NCBI RefSeq assembly: GCF_000014805.1 | Contig: NC_008570.1 | Span: forward strand, 1,059,001 to 1,123,000 | Direction: 5' to 3' | From: Aeromonas hydrophila subsp. hydrophila ATCC 7966 | GTDB taxonomy: Bacteria > Pseudomonadota > Gammaproteobacteria > Enterobacterales > Aeromonadaceae | Length of the DNA: 64,000 bases | Shown: positions 18,043 to 27,853 of the stretch, in pieces | Layout: every line of letters begins with the position of its first letter | How positions within the stretch are numbered: position 1 is the first letter of the stretch | Notes under the pieces: model-generated | Database searches by the model: none | The model's input: the letters and a program-made list of their open reading frames with translations, nothing else | What the model was told of the DNA's origin: nothing | Position numbers and translations under genes: made by a program

Positions 18043-19203
18043 ATGAACATGCTCTCTGATGAACAACGTCGTCTCTCCAGCCACCTCGATCACCATCTGT
18101 ATGAGTCTCGCCGCCACGCCCTGAGCAAGGGGTTGCGCTGGTTCTGGGCCGTCAACCAGCTAGCGATCCTGTTCCTGCTGGCGCGCTTCTATGTCTATCA
18201 GGACGCCCATCTGGTGGTGGCCCGGGTACTGCCCTGGAGCTACGAGGTGCAGCTGGTGCTGATGACGCTGGCCTGCCTGTCGTTTCCGCTGTTTTGGCAC
18301 TGGCTCTCCCGTCAGCCCCCCGCCATCTGGCAGCCCTGCCTGCGTGCCGGTGCCCTGCTGTGGGGGACTGGCTGGGCGCTGCTCGGCTACGCCATCGCCC
18401 TGGTGGAGCTGAGAGGCGGTTTCAGCCTGGCGTTCGATCTCATCGGCATGCTGCTGATGACGGCGTTGGTGGCGCTCTATTGCGAGGTGCGGCTGTTCTA
18501 CTGCTTCAGCACCCCGCCGCTGCTGTTTCTGCTGCTGGAGGCGCTGCTGGTAAAGGTGCCGTTTCCGGCGGTGCACTGGATGGCGGTGGGCTGCCTCATC
18601 ATCATGCTGGAGACGGGCAGGCGGATGCTCAACGGCTGGTTCGAGCTGGCGGTATCCCGTGAGCACGAGAACCTGACCCTGGCCCGCCAGCTCGATGCCA
18701 TGGCCAAGCGGGACCCGCTGACCGGGCTGGCCAACCGGCGCCATTTCGACAACGTCGGCGAGCAGATCCTGCAGGAGGCGAGAGAGCGGCACGGCGAGTT
18801 TGCCATCCTGCTGCTGGACGTGGACTTCTTCAAACGCTTCAACGATCACTACGGCCATCTGCAGGGGGACAACTGCCTGATCGCGGTGGCCGACTGCCTG
18901 CGCGAGGCCATTCGCCAGCCGGCTGACGTGGTGGCCCGCTATGGCGGGGAGGAGTTCGTGCTGTTATTGCCCGGTGCCGATGCGCTGGCCACCAGCGCCA
19001 TCGCCAAACGCATTGCCGCCGCGCTGGCCGAGCGAGGCATCCTCCATGCGCTGTCGGAGGTGTCGGATCGGGTCACCGTGAGTCAGGGCATTGCCCTGTG
19101 GCACGGGGGGCAGGATGGCATCGCCGACATGCTGGTGCGCGCCGACGAGGCGCTCTATCAGGTCAAGGAGGCTGGCCGCAACGGCTATCGACTCGCCCCC
19201 TGA
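18043..19203 (+). CDS. Membrane diguanylate cyclase (six-helix sensor plus GGDEF domain)
   Basis: Predicted 386 aa. Six hydrophobic segments fill about residues 25-200, followed by a GGDEF domain opening with DPLTGLANRRHFD. The active-site loop is RYGGEEF, expected to be catalytically competent for making c-di-GMP from two GTP. The position of the inhibitory I-site (RxxD, five residues before GGEEF) reads QPAD, so the Arg is lacking and feedback inhibition may be weak. ATG at 18043 or 18049 is possible; AGG lies closer to the optimum for 18049. The 3' end overlaps convergent yheT by 19 bases. It is inserted between yheU and yheT relative to E. coli. Confidence 0.9.
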   Translation: MNMLSDEQRRLSSHLDHHLYESRRHALSKGLRWFWAVNQLAILFLLARFYVYQDAHLVVARVLPWSYEVQLVLMTLACLSFPLFWHWLSRQPPAIWQPCLRAGALLWGTGWALLGYAIALVELRGGFSLAFDLIGMLLMTALVALYCEVRLFYCFSTPPLLFLLLEALLVKVPFPAVHWMAVGCLIIMLETGRRMLNGWFELAVSREHENLTLARQLDAMAKRDPLTGLANRRHFDNVGEQILQEARERHGEFAILLLDVDFFKRFNDHYGHLQGDNCLIAVADCLREAIRQPADVVARYGGEEFVLLLPGADALATSAIAKRIAAALAERGILHALSEVSDRVTVSQGIALWHGGQDGIADMLVRADEALYQVKEAGRNGYRLAP

Positions 19204-20168
19204 GTCTGCTCCTGCAACCACTGGCTGATCCGCTCTTCCAGCCAGAACCGCGGTCGCCAGGGTGTACCGTGCAGAAAGCCCACGTGGCCGCCCTGGCGGC
19301 TCAGCTCGTAGCGCACCATGGGTGAGAGCTGCTCGGCCTGCGGGATCACCGCCTCGGTCATGAAGGGATCGTCGGCGGCGTGGATCATCAGAGTGGGGAT
19401 GGGGATCCGTGCCAGCATCCCCAGGCCCGAGCAGCGCTGATAGTAGTGATCGGCACTGTCAAAACCGTGCAGTGGCGCCGTGACCTGCTCATCGAAGTCG
19501 CGCAGGGTAGCGATGGCGCGCACCTGCTGCGGTTGCCAGCGGGCACCGGCCGCCGCCTGCCGCTGGATCTTCTGCTGCAGGTTGTGGCGCATGGTGCGCA
19601 GCAGATAGCTCTGATAGACCCGCGAGAAGCCCTGATTGACCCGATCGGCGCAGCTGTCCAGCCGCAGCGGCGCCGAGATCACCACCGCCGCCGTCAGCTC
19701 GCTCGGGCAGGCGCGCGCCAGCAGATTGACCAGCATGTTGCCCCCCAGCGAATAGCCGATGGCGACGAGCGGCTTGCCGGGAAAGCGGCGGCCCAGCTCG
19801 GCGATGAGCGCCTGGGCATCCTCGATGGCGCCGGAGTGATAGGCCTGCAGCAGCCGGTTCGGCTCGCCGCTGCAGCCGCGAAAGTGCATCAGCACCGCTT
19901 CGTTGCCCTGGCGTTGCAGGTGGGCGAACAGTCCCTTGGCATAGTGGGAGTGAATGCTCCCCTCCAGCCCGTGAAACAGCACGATGAGCGGCCGCTCATC
20001 CCGGCTGATCTCGCCGCTCCAGGCGAGATCGACGAAGTCGCCATCCGCCAGCTCGAAGCGCTCCGCCACGAAGCGGGCCGGTTGCCGGCGCAGCCACTTG
20101 GGCAAAATGGTTTGCAGATGGGGATTGCGCGCCCACCAGGGGGCGTGGAAGTGGCTTTCGATCAGCAT
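19185..20168 (-). CDS. yheT: YheT family alpha/beta hydrolase
   Basis: Predicted 327 aa (E. coli YheT 340 aa). Nucleophile elbow GYSLGGNML, oxyanion region LFHGLEGS, acid in HAADDPFM and the catalytic His in GGHVGFLHG complete the triad. The substrate is unknown. The ATG at 20168 is chosen because the family homology (PWWARNPHLQTILPK) starts eight residues later and upstream in-frame sequence runs through the cheV terminator; the ribosome site is poor. Synteny with yheU, yheV and slyD supports orthology with E. coli. Confidence 0.9.
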   Translation of the reverse strand: MLIESHFHAPWWARNPHLQTILPKWLRRQPARFVAERFELADGDFVDLAWSGEISRDERPLIVLFHGLEGSIHSHYAKGLFAHLQRQGNEAVLMHFRGCSGEPNRLLQAYHSGAIEDAQALIAELGRRFPGKPLVAIGYSLGGNMLVNLLARACPSELTAAVVISAPLRLDSCADRVNQGFSRVYQSYLLRTMRHNLQQKIQRQAAAGARWQPQQVRAIATLRDFDEQVTAPLHGFDSADHYYQRCSGLGMLARIPIPTLMIHAADDPFMTEAVIPQAEQLSPMVRYELSRQGGHVGFLHGTPWRPRFWLEERISQWLQEQTQGASR

Positions 20169-20203
20169 GCTGGGTCCGCGGGGTGACAGGGGCAGAAAAG
20201 GCA

Positions 20204-20230
20204 ACGGCGAGAAGCCGGGCTTCTCGCCGT
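20204..20230 (-). terminator. Intrinsic terminator of cheV
   Basis: A nearly perfect palindrome (ACGGCGAGAAGCC and its complement around one central base) lies just after the cheV stop. On the minus strand it is followed after three bases by TTTT. Confidence 0.85.
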
Positions 20231-20235
20231 CGGGA

Positions 20236-21135
20236 TCAGGCTGGCAGGCTGTCGTGGTGCTCGGCACCGCGCAGCATGGCCTGGATCAGTTCGTTGGCTT
20301 CAAACTTGGTCAGCGCCTCGTGCGCGCCCACCTGATGGGCCCGCTCTACGCTTATCTCGCTGGAGAGCGAGGTGTGCAGGATGATGTAGGCGCCCGCCAG
20401 TTTGGCGTCGCTCTGCACCTCGAAGGCCAGCTCATAGCCGTCGAGCCCCGGCATCTCGATGTCGCTCACCAGGATGTCGATGGGGGTCTTCTGGCTGGCG
20501 CGGGTCTGCATCAGGGTCAGCGCATCCTTGCCGTTGGTGCACACCTCATAGGGGATGTTGATGTAATCCAGCGCCGCCATCAGCTGGCGACGGGCGACCG
20601 AGGAGTCATCCACCAGCAGGATCCGCATCGGCTTGATCCGCTCCCGCTGCACGTCGGTCAGCACCGGGTAGAGGTGGCTGGGATCGTCCGGATAGACCCG
20701 GGAGAGGATCAGCTCCACGTCCAGCAGCTGGATCAGCTGGTCATTGACCCGGGTCACGCCGGTGACGAACACGTTGTGGCCGAGGGTGGCGGGCGGCGGC
20801 TCAATGTCGCGCCAGTTGCACTCGGTGATCTTGTCGATGCCGCGCACCAGAAAGCCCACCAGGGTACGGCGGCAGTCGGTGATGATGATGAAGCAGTGCG
20901 GCATCTCTTCCTTGCTGATCGGGCGATAACCCACCGCCATGGCCATGTCGATCACCGGGATGGTGGTGCCACGCATGCTGGCGGCGCCGAGCACGGTCGG
21001 GTGCGAGTGCGGCATGGCCGTCAGCTGGGTGTAGGGCACTATCTCTTTCACCTTGAGGGTGCCGATGGCGAAGGATTGCTTGGCCGAGAGATGAAACAGC
21101 AACATGCCCTGGGATTGGTTGGCCTTGCTTTTCAT
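20236..21135 (-). CDS. cheV: CheV chemotaxis coupling protein (CheW-receiver fusion)
   Basis: Predicted 299 aa. An N-terminal CheW-like coupling domain (about 10-150; VLGAASMRGTTIPVIDM) is fused to a C-terminal receiver domain (about 170-290) with LLVDDSSVARR and phospho-acceptor Asp in ILVSDIEMPGLDG. CheV links receptors to CheA and adjusts signalling through phosphorylation. The ATG at 21135 is preferred over a codon 12 residues upstream, because AGGA lies 8 bases before it and homology starts there. It lies far from the main chemosensory cluster of this window, so it may serve the flagellar array rather than that cluster. Confidence 0.92.
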   Translation of the reverse strand: MKSKANQSQGMLLFHLSAKQSFAIGTLKVKEIVPYTQLTAMPHSHPTVLGAASMRGTTIPVIDMAMAVGYRPISKEEMPHCFIIITDCRRTLVGFLVRGIDKITECNWRDIEPPPATLGHNVFVTGVTRVNDQLIQLLDVELILSRVYPDDPSHLYPVLTDVQRERIKPMRILLVDDSSVARRQLMAALDYINIPYEVCTNGKDALTLMQTRASQKTPIDILVSDIEMPGLDGYELAFEVQSDAKLAGAYIILHTSLSSEISVERAHQVGAHEALTKFEANELIQAMLRGAEHHDSLPA

Positions 21136-21316
21136 GGCAGATGTCCTGTGAGTCAAAACGGTATCAGTCAATTCAGGCCCCTAGCATAAAGGATTATAGA
21201 AGAAATGGCCTTGTGGTTATTAACGACCATTGGCCGCAAAACTGGACTCATTTCATCCATTTATTGCCGCAATCCGCACCTGTGCGCACTGCCTGGGGCC
21301 CTCATGGGCGGGGCGT

Positions 21317-22003
21317 TCAGCGCGCCTGCAACGCCTCCAGCGGGGTGCCGAGCCACTGCTGGCAGGCGTGGGCGAGCGCGGCTTCATCCCCGTAACCCAG
21401 CTTGCTCACCACCTGGGCGCGTTGGCTGCCGCTCTTGAGCAGCCGCACCGCCTGCAGCAGCTGCCACTGGGCGCGCAGCGCATCGCCCGCCAGCGCCGGG
21501 TCGCTGAGGCCACGCTGCACCAGACATTGCTGCCATGCCGCATCGCTGCCCTCCTGACCGTTTGCCAACGCCTGCCAGGCGGCCTGCAGGGCATTGTCTG
21601 GCTGGGAGGCAATGGGGCAGGTCGGCAGCTCATCGAGAATTACCTGCAAGCGGTGACCATAGGCACCTTGCCAGTCGCGGGGGCGCTGCCACTGGGCCAG
21701 GCCGTCGAGCAGCGCCGCCAGCAGCGGGGTGGGCTGCAGCCAGCCCGCCCGCTCTGGCTGCTCCACGCGTACCGAGCAGGTCAGCAGATCATGCTGGCAG
21801 CCCGCCAGCGGGGTGAATGCGGCCAGGGCATCGGCACAGAGCCATAAGTGGCTTCCCGTCGGCATCAGCCACTCATGGGCGCCGAGTCGCAGCAGCGCCG
21901 CGCCCCGGGTGATCCGCAGCAGCTGGCCCACCGGCACGCGCTTGCGGGCACCGACTTGCAGATGCGAAGTGGAAAAATGCTGATATTCGATGGCGTGATG
22001 CAT
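21317..22003 (-). CDS. AraC-like transcription regulator, divergent
   Basis: Predicted 228 aa. The N-terminal part resembles a small cupin-like sensor (VPVGQLLRITRG, HEWLMPTGSHLWL). The C-terminus ends in LGYGDEAALAHACQQWLG, a typical AraC second helix-turn-helix (LGY-x-DEAAL-x-RACQRW-G). The first helix-turn-helix is poorly recognisable, so the DNA-binding domain may be reduced. The ATG at 22003 is the start closest to the conserved part; the ribosome site is weak. It is monocistronic, between cheV and divergent yheV. No target can be named. Confidence 0.7.
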   Translation of the reverse strand: MHHAIEYQHFSTSHLQVGARKRVPVGQLLRITRGAALLRLGAHEWLMPTGSHLWLCADALAAFTPLAGCQHDLLTCSVRVEQPERAGWLQPTPLLAALLDGLAQWQRPRDWQGAYGHRLQVILDELPTCPIASQPDNALQAAWQALANGQEGSDAAWQQCLVQRGLSDPALAGDALRAQWQLLQAVRLLKSGSQRAQVVSKLGYGDEAALAHACQQWLGTPLEALQAR

Positions 22004-22042
22004 GTAAAAACCCTGATATGATGCTGCCTGGAGGTAACGAAA

Positions 22043-22249
22043 ATGGAAACCAGACGTAAAAAACGCTTCATTGCCGGTGCGGTTTGCCCGGCGTGCGGCA
22101 AAATGGACACCATGATGCTGTATATGGAGCATGGAGTCGAGAAGGTGACCTGTGTCGAGTGCGGGGATACCCAGGTACAGACCCAGGCCGAGGTGGACAA
22201 GGTGACCCGGGAGACGGAACAGGTAATCGGTGTGTTTCGTCCCGAGTGA
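22043..22249 (+). CDS. yheV: YheV family zinc-ribbon protein
   Basis: Predicted 68 aa. Two Cys pairs, CPACGK and CVECGD, form a zinc ribbon. METRRKKRFIAGA and the C-terminal region match YheV of enteric bacteria. In E. coli it lies beside slyD and kefB; here slyD follows 146 bases downstream on the same strand. GGAGGT lies about 9 bases upstream of the ATG. Function is unknown. Confidence 0.92.
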   Translation: METRRKKRFIAGAVCPACGKMDTMMLYMEHGVEKVTCVECGDTQVQTQAEVDKVTRETEQVIGVFRPE

Positions 22250-22395
22250 GTGCCGTGCCTCAAGGTGATGGCACGCCGGTCAGGCTGGTCGCTGTTGATG
22301 GCTTTTTCATCACGCTGAAGCCGGACCGACCATATGCTTGTCTGCCTTTTTGAGGTATTCTGGGCCCGTTTTTTTCTATCCGCAGGATCCCTGAC

Positions 22396-23034
22396 ATGAA
22401 AGTAGCTCCCCTGAGCGTGGTTACGCTGGAATACACGGTCACCGACGAACACGGTGAAGTCATCGACACCACTGTCGGTAAAGAGCCTCTGGTGTATCTG
22501 CACGGTACCCGTTATCTGGTCTCCGGCCTCGAAGCCGAGCTGGAAGGTCGCAGCGTGGGCGAGGCGTTCGACGTCACCCTGACGCCGGAGCAGGCCTATG
22601 GCCAGTACGACGAGAACCTGGTGCAGGAAGTGCCCGGCGAGCTGTTCGACGGCATGGAAGTGTCTGAAGGGGATACTTTTGTGGCCGAGACCGACGACGG
22701 CCACCGCCCGGTGACCGTGATCGAAGTGTCCGAAGAGTTCGTCAAGGTGGATGGCAACCATCCGCTGGCCGGCGTGACCCTGGGCTTCAAGGTCGAGATC
22801 AAGGACGTGCGCGCCGCCACTGCCGAAGAGCTGGCCCACGGCCACGTTCACGGTGCCGGTGGTTGCGGTCACGATCATGGCCACGACCATGATCACGACC
22901 ACGGTCATGAGCACGGCGGTTGCTGCGGTGGTGGTCATCACGGCCACGATCACGGTCATGACCACGGCGACGACCACGGTCACGGCGGCTGCTGCGGTGG
23001 CGGCGGTTGCGGTGGCAAGGGCCATCAGCACTGA
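22396..23034 (+). CDS. slyD: SlyD, FKBP-type peptidyl-prolyl isomerase and nickel metallochaperone
   Basis: Predicted 212 aa. Residues 1 to about 150 hold the FKBP domain with its inserted IF chaperone flap (KVAPLSVVTLEYTVTD; LTPEQAYGQYDENLV). The last 60 residues are a His-, Cys-, Gly- and Asp-rich tail with many HDHGHDH-type units and two GGCCGGG segments, the metal-binding region for Ni delivery to hydrogenases or urease. The tail is coded by a low-complexity, repeat-like DNA tract, so length variation between strains is likely. A strong terminator follows. Confidence 0.95.
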   Translation: MKVAPLSVVTLEYTVTDEHGEVIDTTVGKEPLVYLHGTRYLVSGLEAELEGRSVGEAFDVTLTPEQAYGQYDENLVQEVPGELFDGMEVSEGDTFVAETDDGHRPVTVIEVSEEFVKVDGNHPLAGVTLGFKVEIKDVRAATAEELAHGHVHGAGGCGHDHGHDHDHDHGHEHGGCCGGGHHGHDHGHDHGDDHGHGGCCGGGGCGGKGHQH

Positions 23035-23053
23035 TCACGGCATTGCCGATGAT

Positions 23054-23084
23054 AAAAAAACCCGCGCCTGGCGCGGGTTTTTTT
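23054..23084. terminator. Bidirectional terminator between slyD and slyX
   Basis: AAAAAAACCCGCGC pairs with GCGCGGGTTTTTTT over a 3-base loop. It serves the convergent slyD (plus) and slyX (minus) transcripts. Confidence 0.93.
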
Positions 23085-23098
23085 ATGGCTGGCACTCA

Positions 23099-23314
23099 TC
23101 AGTAGTGCGGTGGCGGGGTCTCTTCGGCCATGCTGGCGATCTGGCTCGGCTGCACGCTCTGCAGCTTGTCCACCAGCAGCTGGATCTGATGCTTGAGCCG
23201 ATCCAGCTCGCGGCCCTGGGTGGTGACCTCGTCGTTGAGCTGCTCCACCGTGTATTCGGCGAAGGCGAGGCGGCTTTCCAGGGTTTCGAGGCGATCGTTT
23301 AATTGCTGACTCAT
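23099..23314 (-). CDS. slyX: SlyX family protein
   Basis: Predicted 71 aa, mostly one coiled coil (LETLESRLAFAEYTVEQLND) with a Pro-rich end PPPHY, the signature of SlyX. Function is unknown; conserved next to slyD and fkpA. It starts 14 bases after the WD40 lipoprotein gene, so the two probably form one transcript. Confidence 0.92.
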   Translation of the reverse strand: MSQQLNDRLETLESRLAFAEYTVEQLNDEVTTQGRELDRLKHQIQLLVDKLQSVQPSQIASMAEETPPPHY

Positions 23315-23328
23315 GGGCCTTTTGGTCC

Positions 23329-24297
23329 TTACTTGATAGTCCAGATTTCGGCCAGGCCGCTGGAGCTGGCGCTGACAAGGTGGCTATTGTCGCGCAAAGC
23401 CACGCCGTAGACCACTGCGCTCGGCGGTTTCACCCTGGGATGGGGCGAGACGCGCCAGCTCTGCAGCAGGCTGCCGTCGCTCACTTGCCACAGGGAGAGC
23501 TGGCGGGAGGGGGCGCCGGTGATGAGCCACTTGCCGTCGTTGGCAAAACGCGCCGCGGTGTAGACCTCGAAGCGGTGATCGAACTGCAGCCGGCTCAGCT
23601 CCTTGCCGGTTGTCAGATCCCAGATGCTGGCCTGGCGGCTGTCGGCGGTGAAGGCGAGCCGTCCGCTCGGGTCGAGCCGGGCCAGCACCACCCGACCGGC
23701 ATGGTTGAAGCGCCACACCACCTGGCCGCTGCGGGTGTCCCACAGGTAGGCGCTGTAGTCGTTGCCGCCGGTGAGGGCGTAACGACCGTTGGGGGAGAGA
23801 TCCACCGTGTTGACCTGCTCGGTGTGGCCGAGAAACTGCAGCCGGCGGCCGGTGCGGGTATCCACCACTTCCGCCTTGCCGTCTTCCCGGCCGATCAGCA
23901 CCTGGCGACCGTCGGCCGACAGGGCGATGTCCCTCAGCCTGGATTCAGGAAGCGAATAGTAGCCTTGCGACTGGCCATTCTGCAGGCGCCAGATCCCGAA
24001 ACTGTCGGGGGTGGCCGTCACGGCGTGGCTGTCGTCCGCCGAGAAACGGGTGATGATGATGAAGTTGTCCGGATTGTCGGACTGGCGCCAGCGCCAGCGC
24101 TCCTTGCCCTGTTCCAGGTCCCACACCACAGTGCCCTGGCTCAGGCTGGAGACGATGGCCTGCTTGCCGTCGCTGGCCAGATCGGCGCTCAGCAGCCCCT
24201 GGTTGGCGAGGGTCAGTTGTCGGTCCGGCGATGAGCTCTGTTCGCAGCCTGTCAGCATCAGGCAAATCGCGACGAGATAAATGGCACTTTTTATCAT
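23329..24297 (-). CDS. WD40-repeat lipoprotein
   Basis: Predicted 322 aa. The signal peptide ends in lipobox LTGC (Cys at about 18; Glu at +2). The mature protein consists of about six to seven WD40-like blades, for example GTVVWDLEQGKERW, YSAYLWDTRSGQVVW and ASIWDLTTGKELS, giving a beta-propeller on the periplasmic side of a membrane. Such propellers act as protein-binding platforms. It lies between slyX and fkpA and is absent from that position in E. coli. A role in envelope protein assembly is a guess from context only. Confidence 0.85.
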   Translation of the reverse strand: MIKSAIYLVAICLMLTGCEQSSSPDRQLTLANQGLLSADLASDGKQAIVSSLSQGTVVWDLEQGKERWRWRQSDNPDNFIIITRFSADDSHAVTATPDSFGIWRLQNGQSQGYYSLPESRLRDIALSADGRQVLIGREDGKAEVVDTRTGRRLQFLGHTEQVNTVDLSPNGRYALTGGNDYSAYLWDTRSGQVVWRFNHAGRVVLARLDPSGRLAFTADSRQASIWDLTTGKELSRLQFDHRFEVYTAARFANDGKWLITGAPSRQLSLWQVSDGSLLQSWRVSPHPRVKPPSAVVYGVALRDNSHLVSASSSGLAEIWTIK

Positions 24298-24416
24298 TTT
24301 TCCTGTCTCATGCTTTCGTTACCTGCGATCACGGCGTTAGTATAAGGCGCTTATCACGATAAACCTCTCATTTCACGAAGGAACCGAGAGCGGTATTTAG
24401 AGTTTTGGAGAAACTG

Positions 24417-25223
24417 ATGAACAATTTTCTGAAGGTGTCCCTGTTGGCCGCGGCAGTTGCCGTGAGTCTGACTGCTTGCCAAAAAGACGAGAAGACTGCT
24501 GCGAATACCGCAGAGGTCAAGGCAGAAGCCAGCAAGCCGGCAGAGGCCCCCAAGGCTGAAGCCAAGAGCTTTGAAGAGCAATCCGGCTATGCAATTGGCC
24601 TCTCCATGGGTCGTTATATCGCCAATACCCTGGAACGTCAGCAGGAACTCGGCATCAAGCTGGACAACAGCGTCATCCTCAAGGGTGTGACCGACGGTCT
24701 GGGCAAAGAAGCCAAGATGACCGACGAGGAGATCCAGAAGGTTCTGCAGCAGTACGACGCCAAGATCAACGAGTTGACCAAGGCCAAGGCTGACAAGGAT
24801 GCCGTGGAAAACCAGAAGAAGGGTGAAGAGTACCTGGCTGCCAACGCCAAGAAAGAGGGCGTGAAGAGCACCGAATCCGGTCTGCAATACCAGGTCGAGA
24901 AGATGGGTACCGGCGCCAAGCCGAAGGCCACCGACATCGTCAAGGTCCACTACACCGGTACCCTGACCGACGGCACCAAGTTCGACAGCTCCGTCGATCG
25001 CGGCGAGCCGGCCACCTTCCCGCTCAACCAGGTGATCCCGGGCTGGACCGAAGGCGTGCAGCTGATGCCGGTCGGTTCCAAGTTCAAGTTCTTCCTGCCG
25101 TCCAAGCTGGCCTATGGCGAGCACGGTGCGGGTTCCATCCCGGCCAATGCCGTGCTGGTATTCGACGTTGAGCTGCTGGCTATCGAGAAGCCGGCTGCCG
25201 ATGGCGACAACGCCAAGAAGTAA
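24417..25223 (+). CDS. fkpA: FkpA, FKBP-type peptidyl-prolyl isomerase and chaperone
   Basis: Predicted 268 aa. A signal peptide with LTAC could be a lipobox. It is followed by a low-complexity Ala/Lys/Glu linker, an alpha-helical dimerisation domain (about 45-155; GYAIGLSMGRYI) and a C-terminal FKBP domain (VKVHYTGTLTDGTKFDSS, PLNQVIPGWTEGVQLM, YGEHGAGSIPANAVLVFDVELL). FkpA assists folding of envelope proteins. The ATG at 24417 is preferred over one four codons earlier because GGAG lies 7 bases before it. The Cys in LTACQKD is unlike the soluble E. coli protein and suggests a lipid anchor. Confidence 0.93.
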   Translation: MNNFLKVSLLAAAVAVSLTACQKDEKTAANTAEVKAEASKPAEAPKAEAKSFEEQSGYAIGLSMGRYIANTLERQQELGIKLDNSVILKGVTDGLGKEAKMTDEEIQKVLQQYDAKINELTKAKADKDAVENQKKGEEYLAANAKKEGVKSTESGLQYQVEKMGTGAKPKATDIVKVHYTGTLTDGTKFDSSVDRGEPATFPLNQVIPGWTEGVQLMPVGSKFKFFLPSKLAYGEHGAGSIPANAVLVFDVELLAIEKPAADGDNAKK

Positions 25224-25237
25224 GCGGAAAACGTTGA

Positions 25238-25265
25238 AAAAACGGCTCCTTAGGGAGCCGTTTTT
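25238..25265 (+). terminator. Intrinsic terminator of fkpA
   Basis: AAAAACGGCTCC pairs with GGAGCCGTTTTT over a 4-base loop, 15 bases after the fkpA stop. Confidence 0.92.
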
Positions 25266-25374
25266 ACTTGTAACTCCGCCCGAATGGCGGGATAAAAGAG
25301 AGTATCGCCAACTGTGCTAACATGGCGAGCGACACCCGAAATAGACAACAAAATCAATTGCAAGGATGGCTCCC

Positions 25375-26781
<1,407 letters not shown>

Positions 26782-26790
26782 GGCCGGCGT

Positions 26791-26850
26791 CGGGAGGGGG
26801 TCACCCTCCCGGGGGATAAATGTGCGGGGCGGCCGATTGGCCGCCCCGCA
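26791..26850. terminator. Two hairpins between luxO and the TPR gene
   Basis: The first (26791-26811, CGGGAGGG/CCCTCCCG) follows luxO without a T run. The second (26823-26850, 12-bp perfect stem TGCGGGGCGGCC/GGCCGCCCCGCA) lies just past the minus-strand TPR gene and is followed on that strand by CATTTAT. Both are G+C-rich with weak T tracts, so termination may be partial or factor-assisted. Confidence 0.55.
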
Positions 26851-26870
26851 GCGTTTGTGGCGGTCGCTCG

Positions 26871-27740
26871 CTAGAGCTTGGCCAAGAGCTTGAGGCGGGC
26901 CAGCCGCTCGGCCTCGTTGGCCTTGAGCCAGCGATCCTGCGAGAGCAGGAACCAGGCACGGGAGAAGTATTCGGCTGCCGCCGGATCATCCAGTACCAGC
27001 GCATTCTCCCCCAGCTCCTCGAACAGATAGCCATCCTCCGCCACCCCGGCGGCCGCCATATCGGCCTTTAGCTGCATCAGGTCGGCCAGCGCCTGTTCGT
27101 GCTGATCCTGGGCCCGCAGCAGGCGGGCCAGACTCCAGCGGGCGATAAAGGCCTTGGCCTGGTTGTTGTGCTGCTCGTGCCAGGCCAGACATTTTTGCTG
27201 GAAGCCTCTGGCCTCATCGAAACGACCCAGCTCGAACAGGGTCCAGCCCTGGTTGTTGTAGAGGGTGGCGAGCCAGCCGCGCACCTTTTGATCGGTACTG
27301 CGCTCGGCCAGCTCCATCGCCAGCTGATGCCAGCGGCTCTGCTCTTCCAGCGGCGCGGCGATGGCGATCATGTGGGCGGCATCGATGGCGAGATAGAGCT
27401 CCTTGTGCTTGAGCCCCAGCTGCCAGGCCTGCTCAAACAGCGTCTTGGCGCTGGCCTTGTCGCCGGCGGAGTTGAAGGTGCGGCCGCGCTCCAGCAGGGC
27501 GCGCAGGCGGGCTCGCGGAGTGGCGTCGGTGAGGCGGGGTTCTATCTCGTCGAGCAGCTGGTGCGCCTGTGCAAACTGGCGTTGCAGCGAATGGGTGCGG
27601 GCTATCTGGGTGAGCAGTTCCAGTTCGTACTGCAGATCGGCGGCGGCGCGCGCCTCGGGCAACAGGGCATGAAAACGCGGGGCGCTGGCGGCGGGAGCCC
27701 GATAATCCCACTGCGCCATGAAATCGGGCGGATTGTCCAT
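26871..27740 (-). CDS. Tetratricopeptide-repeat protein
   Basis: Predicted 289 aa, soluble, no signal peptide. Helical repeats of TPR type are visible, for example SLQRQFAQAHQLLDEIEP, NNQGWTLFELGRFDEARGFQ and RLLRAQDQHEQALADLMQL. Such repeats mediate protein contacts; the partner is unknown. Start support is strong: AAGGAGG lies 5 bases before the ATG at 27740. It is convergent with luxO. A specific function cannot be assigned. Confidence 0.8.
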   Translation of the reverse strand: MDNPPDFMAQWDYRAPAASAPRFHALLPEARAAADLQYELELLTQIARTHSLQRQFAQAHQLLDEIEPRLTDATPRARLRALLERGRTFNSAGDKASAKTLFEQAWQLGLKHKELYLAIDAAHMIAIAAPLEEQSRWHQLAMELAERSTDQKVRGWLATLYNNQGWTLFELGRFDEARGFQQKCLAWHEQHNNQAKAFIARWSLARLLRAQDQHEQALADLMQLKADMAAAGVAEDGYLFEELGENALVLDDPAAAEYFSRAWFLLSQDRWLKANEAERLARLKLLAKL

Positions 27741-27853
27741 TTGGCCTCCTTGCTGGCTATCCTCCCCCCAAGATGCCTGCTGGCCATTGTTTGTACAAGG
27801 GGCCCCCGTCACAGAGTGCCCCTTGAGTCATGTTTGCATCAGTGGCGAGCCGG

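Noticed and set aside
22850..23034. Low-complexity repeat tract with many CACGG/CATGA units
   Set aside because: It encodes the His-rich metal-binding tail of SlyD and is explained by the protein.
25266..25374. Possible Qrr small RNA gene upstream of luxO
   Set aside because: No sigma-54 promoter pattern and no terminator for a short RNA was found; the segment is only about 100 bases long.
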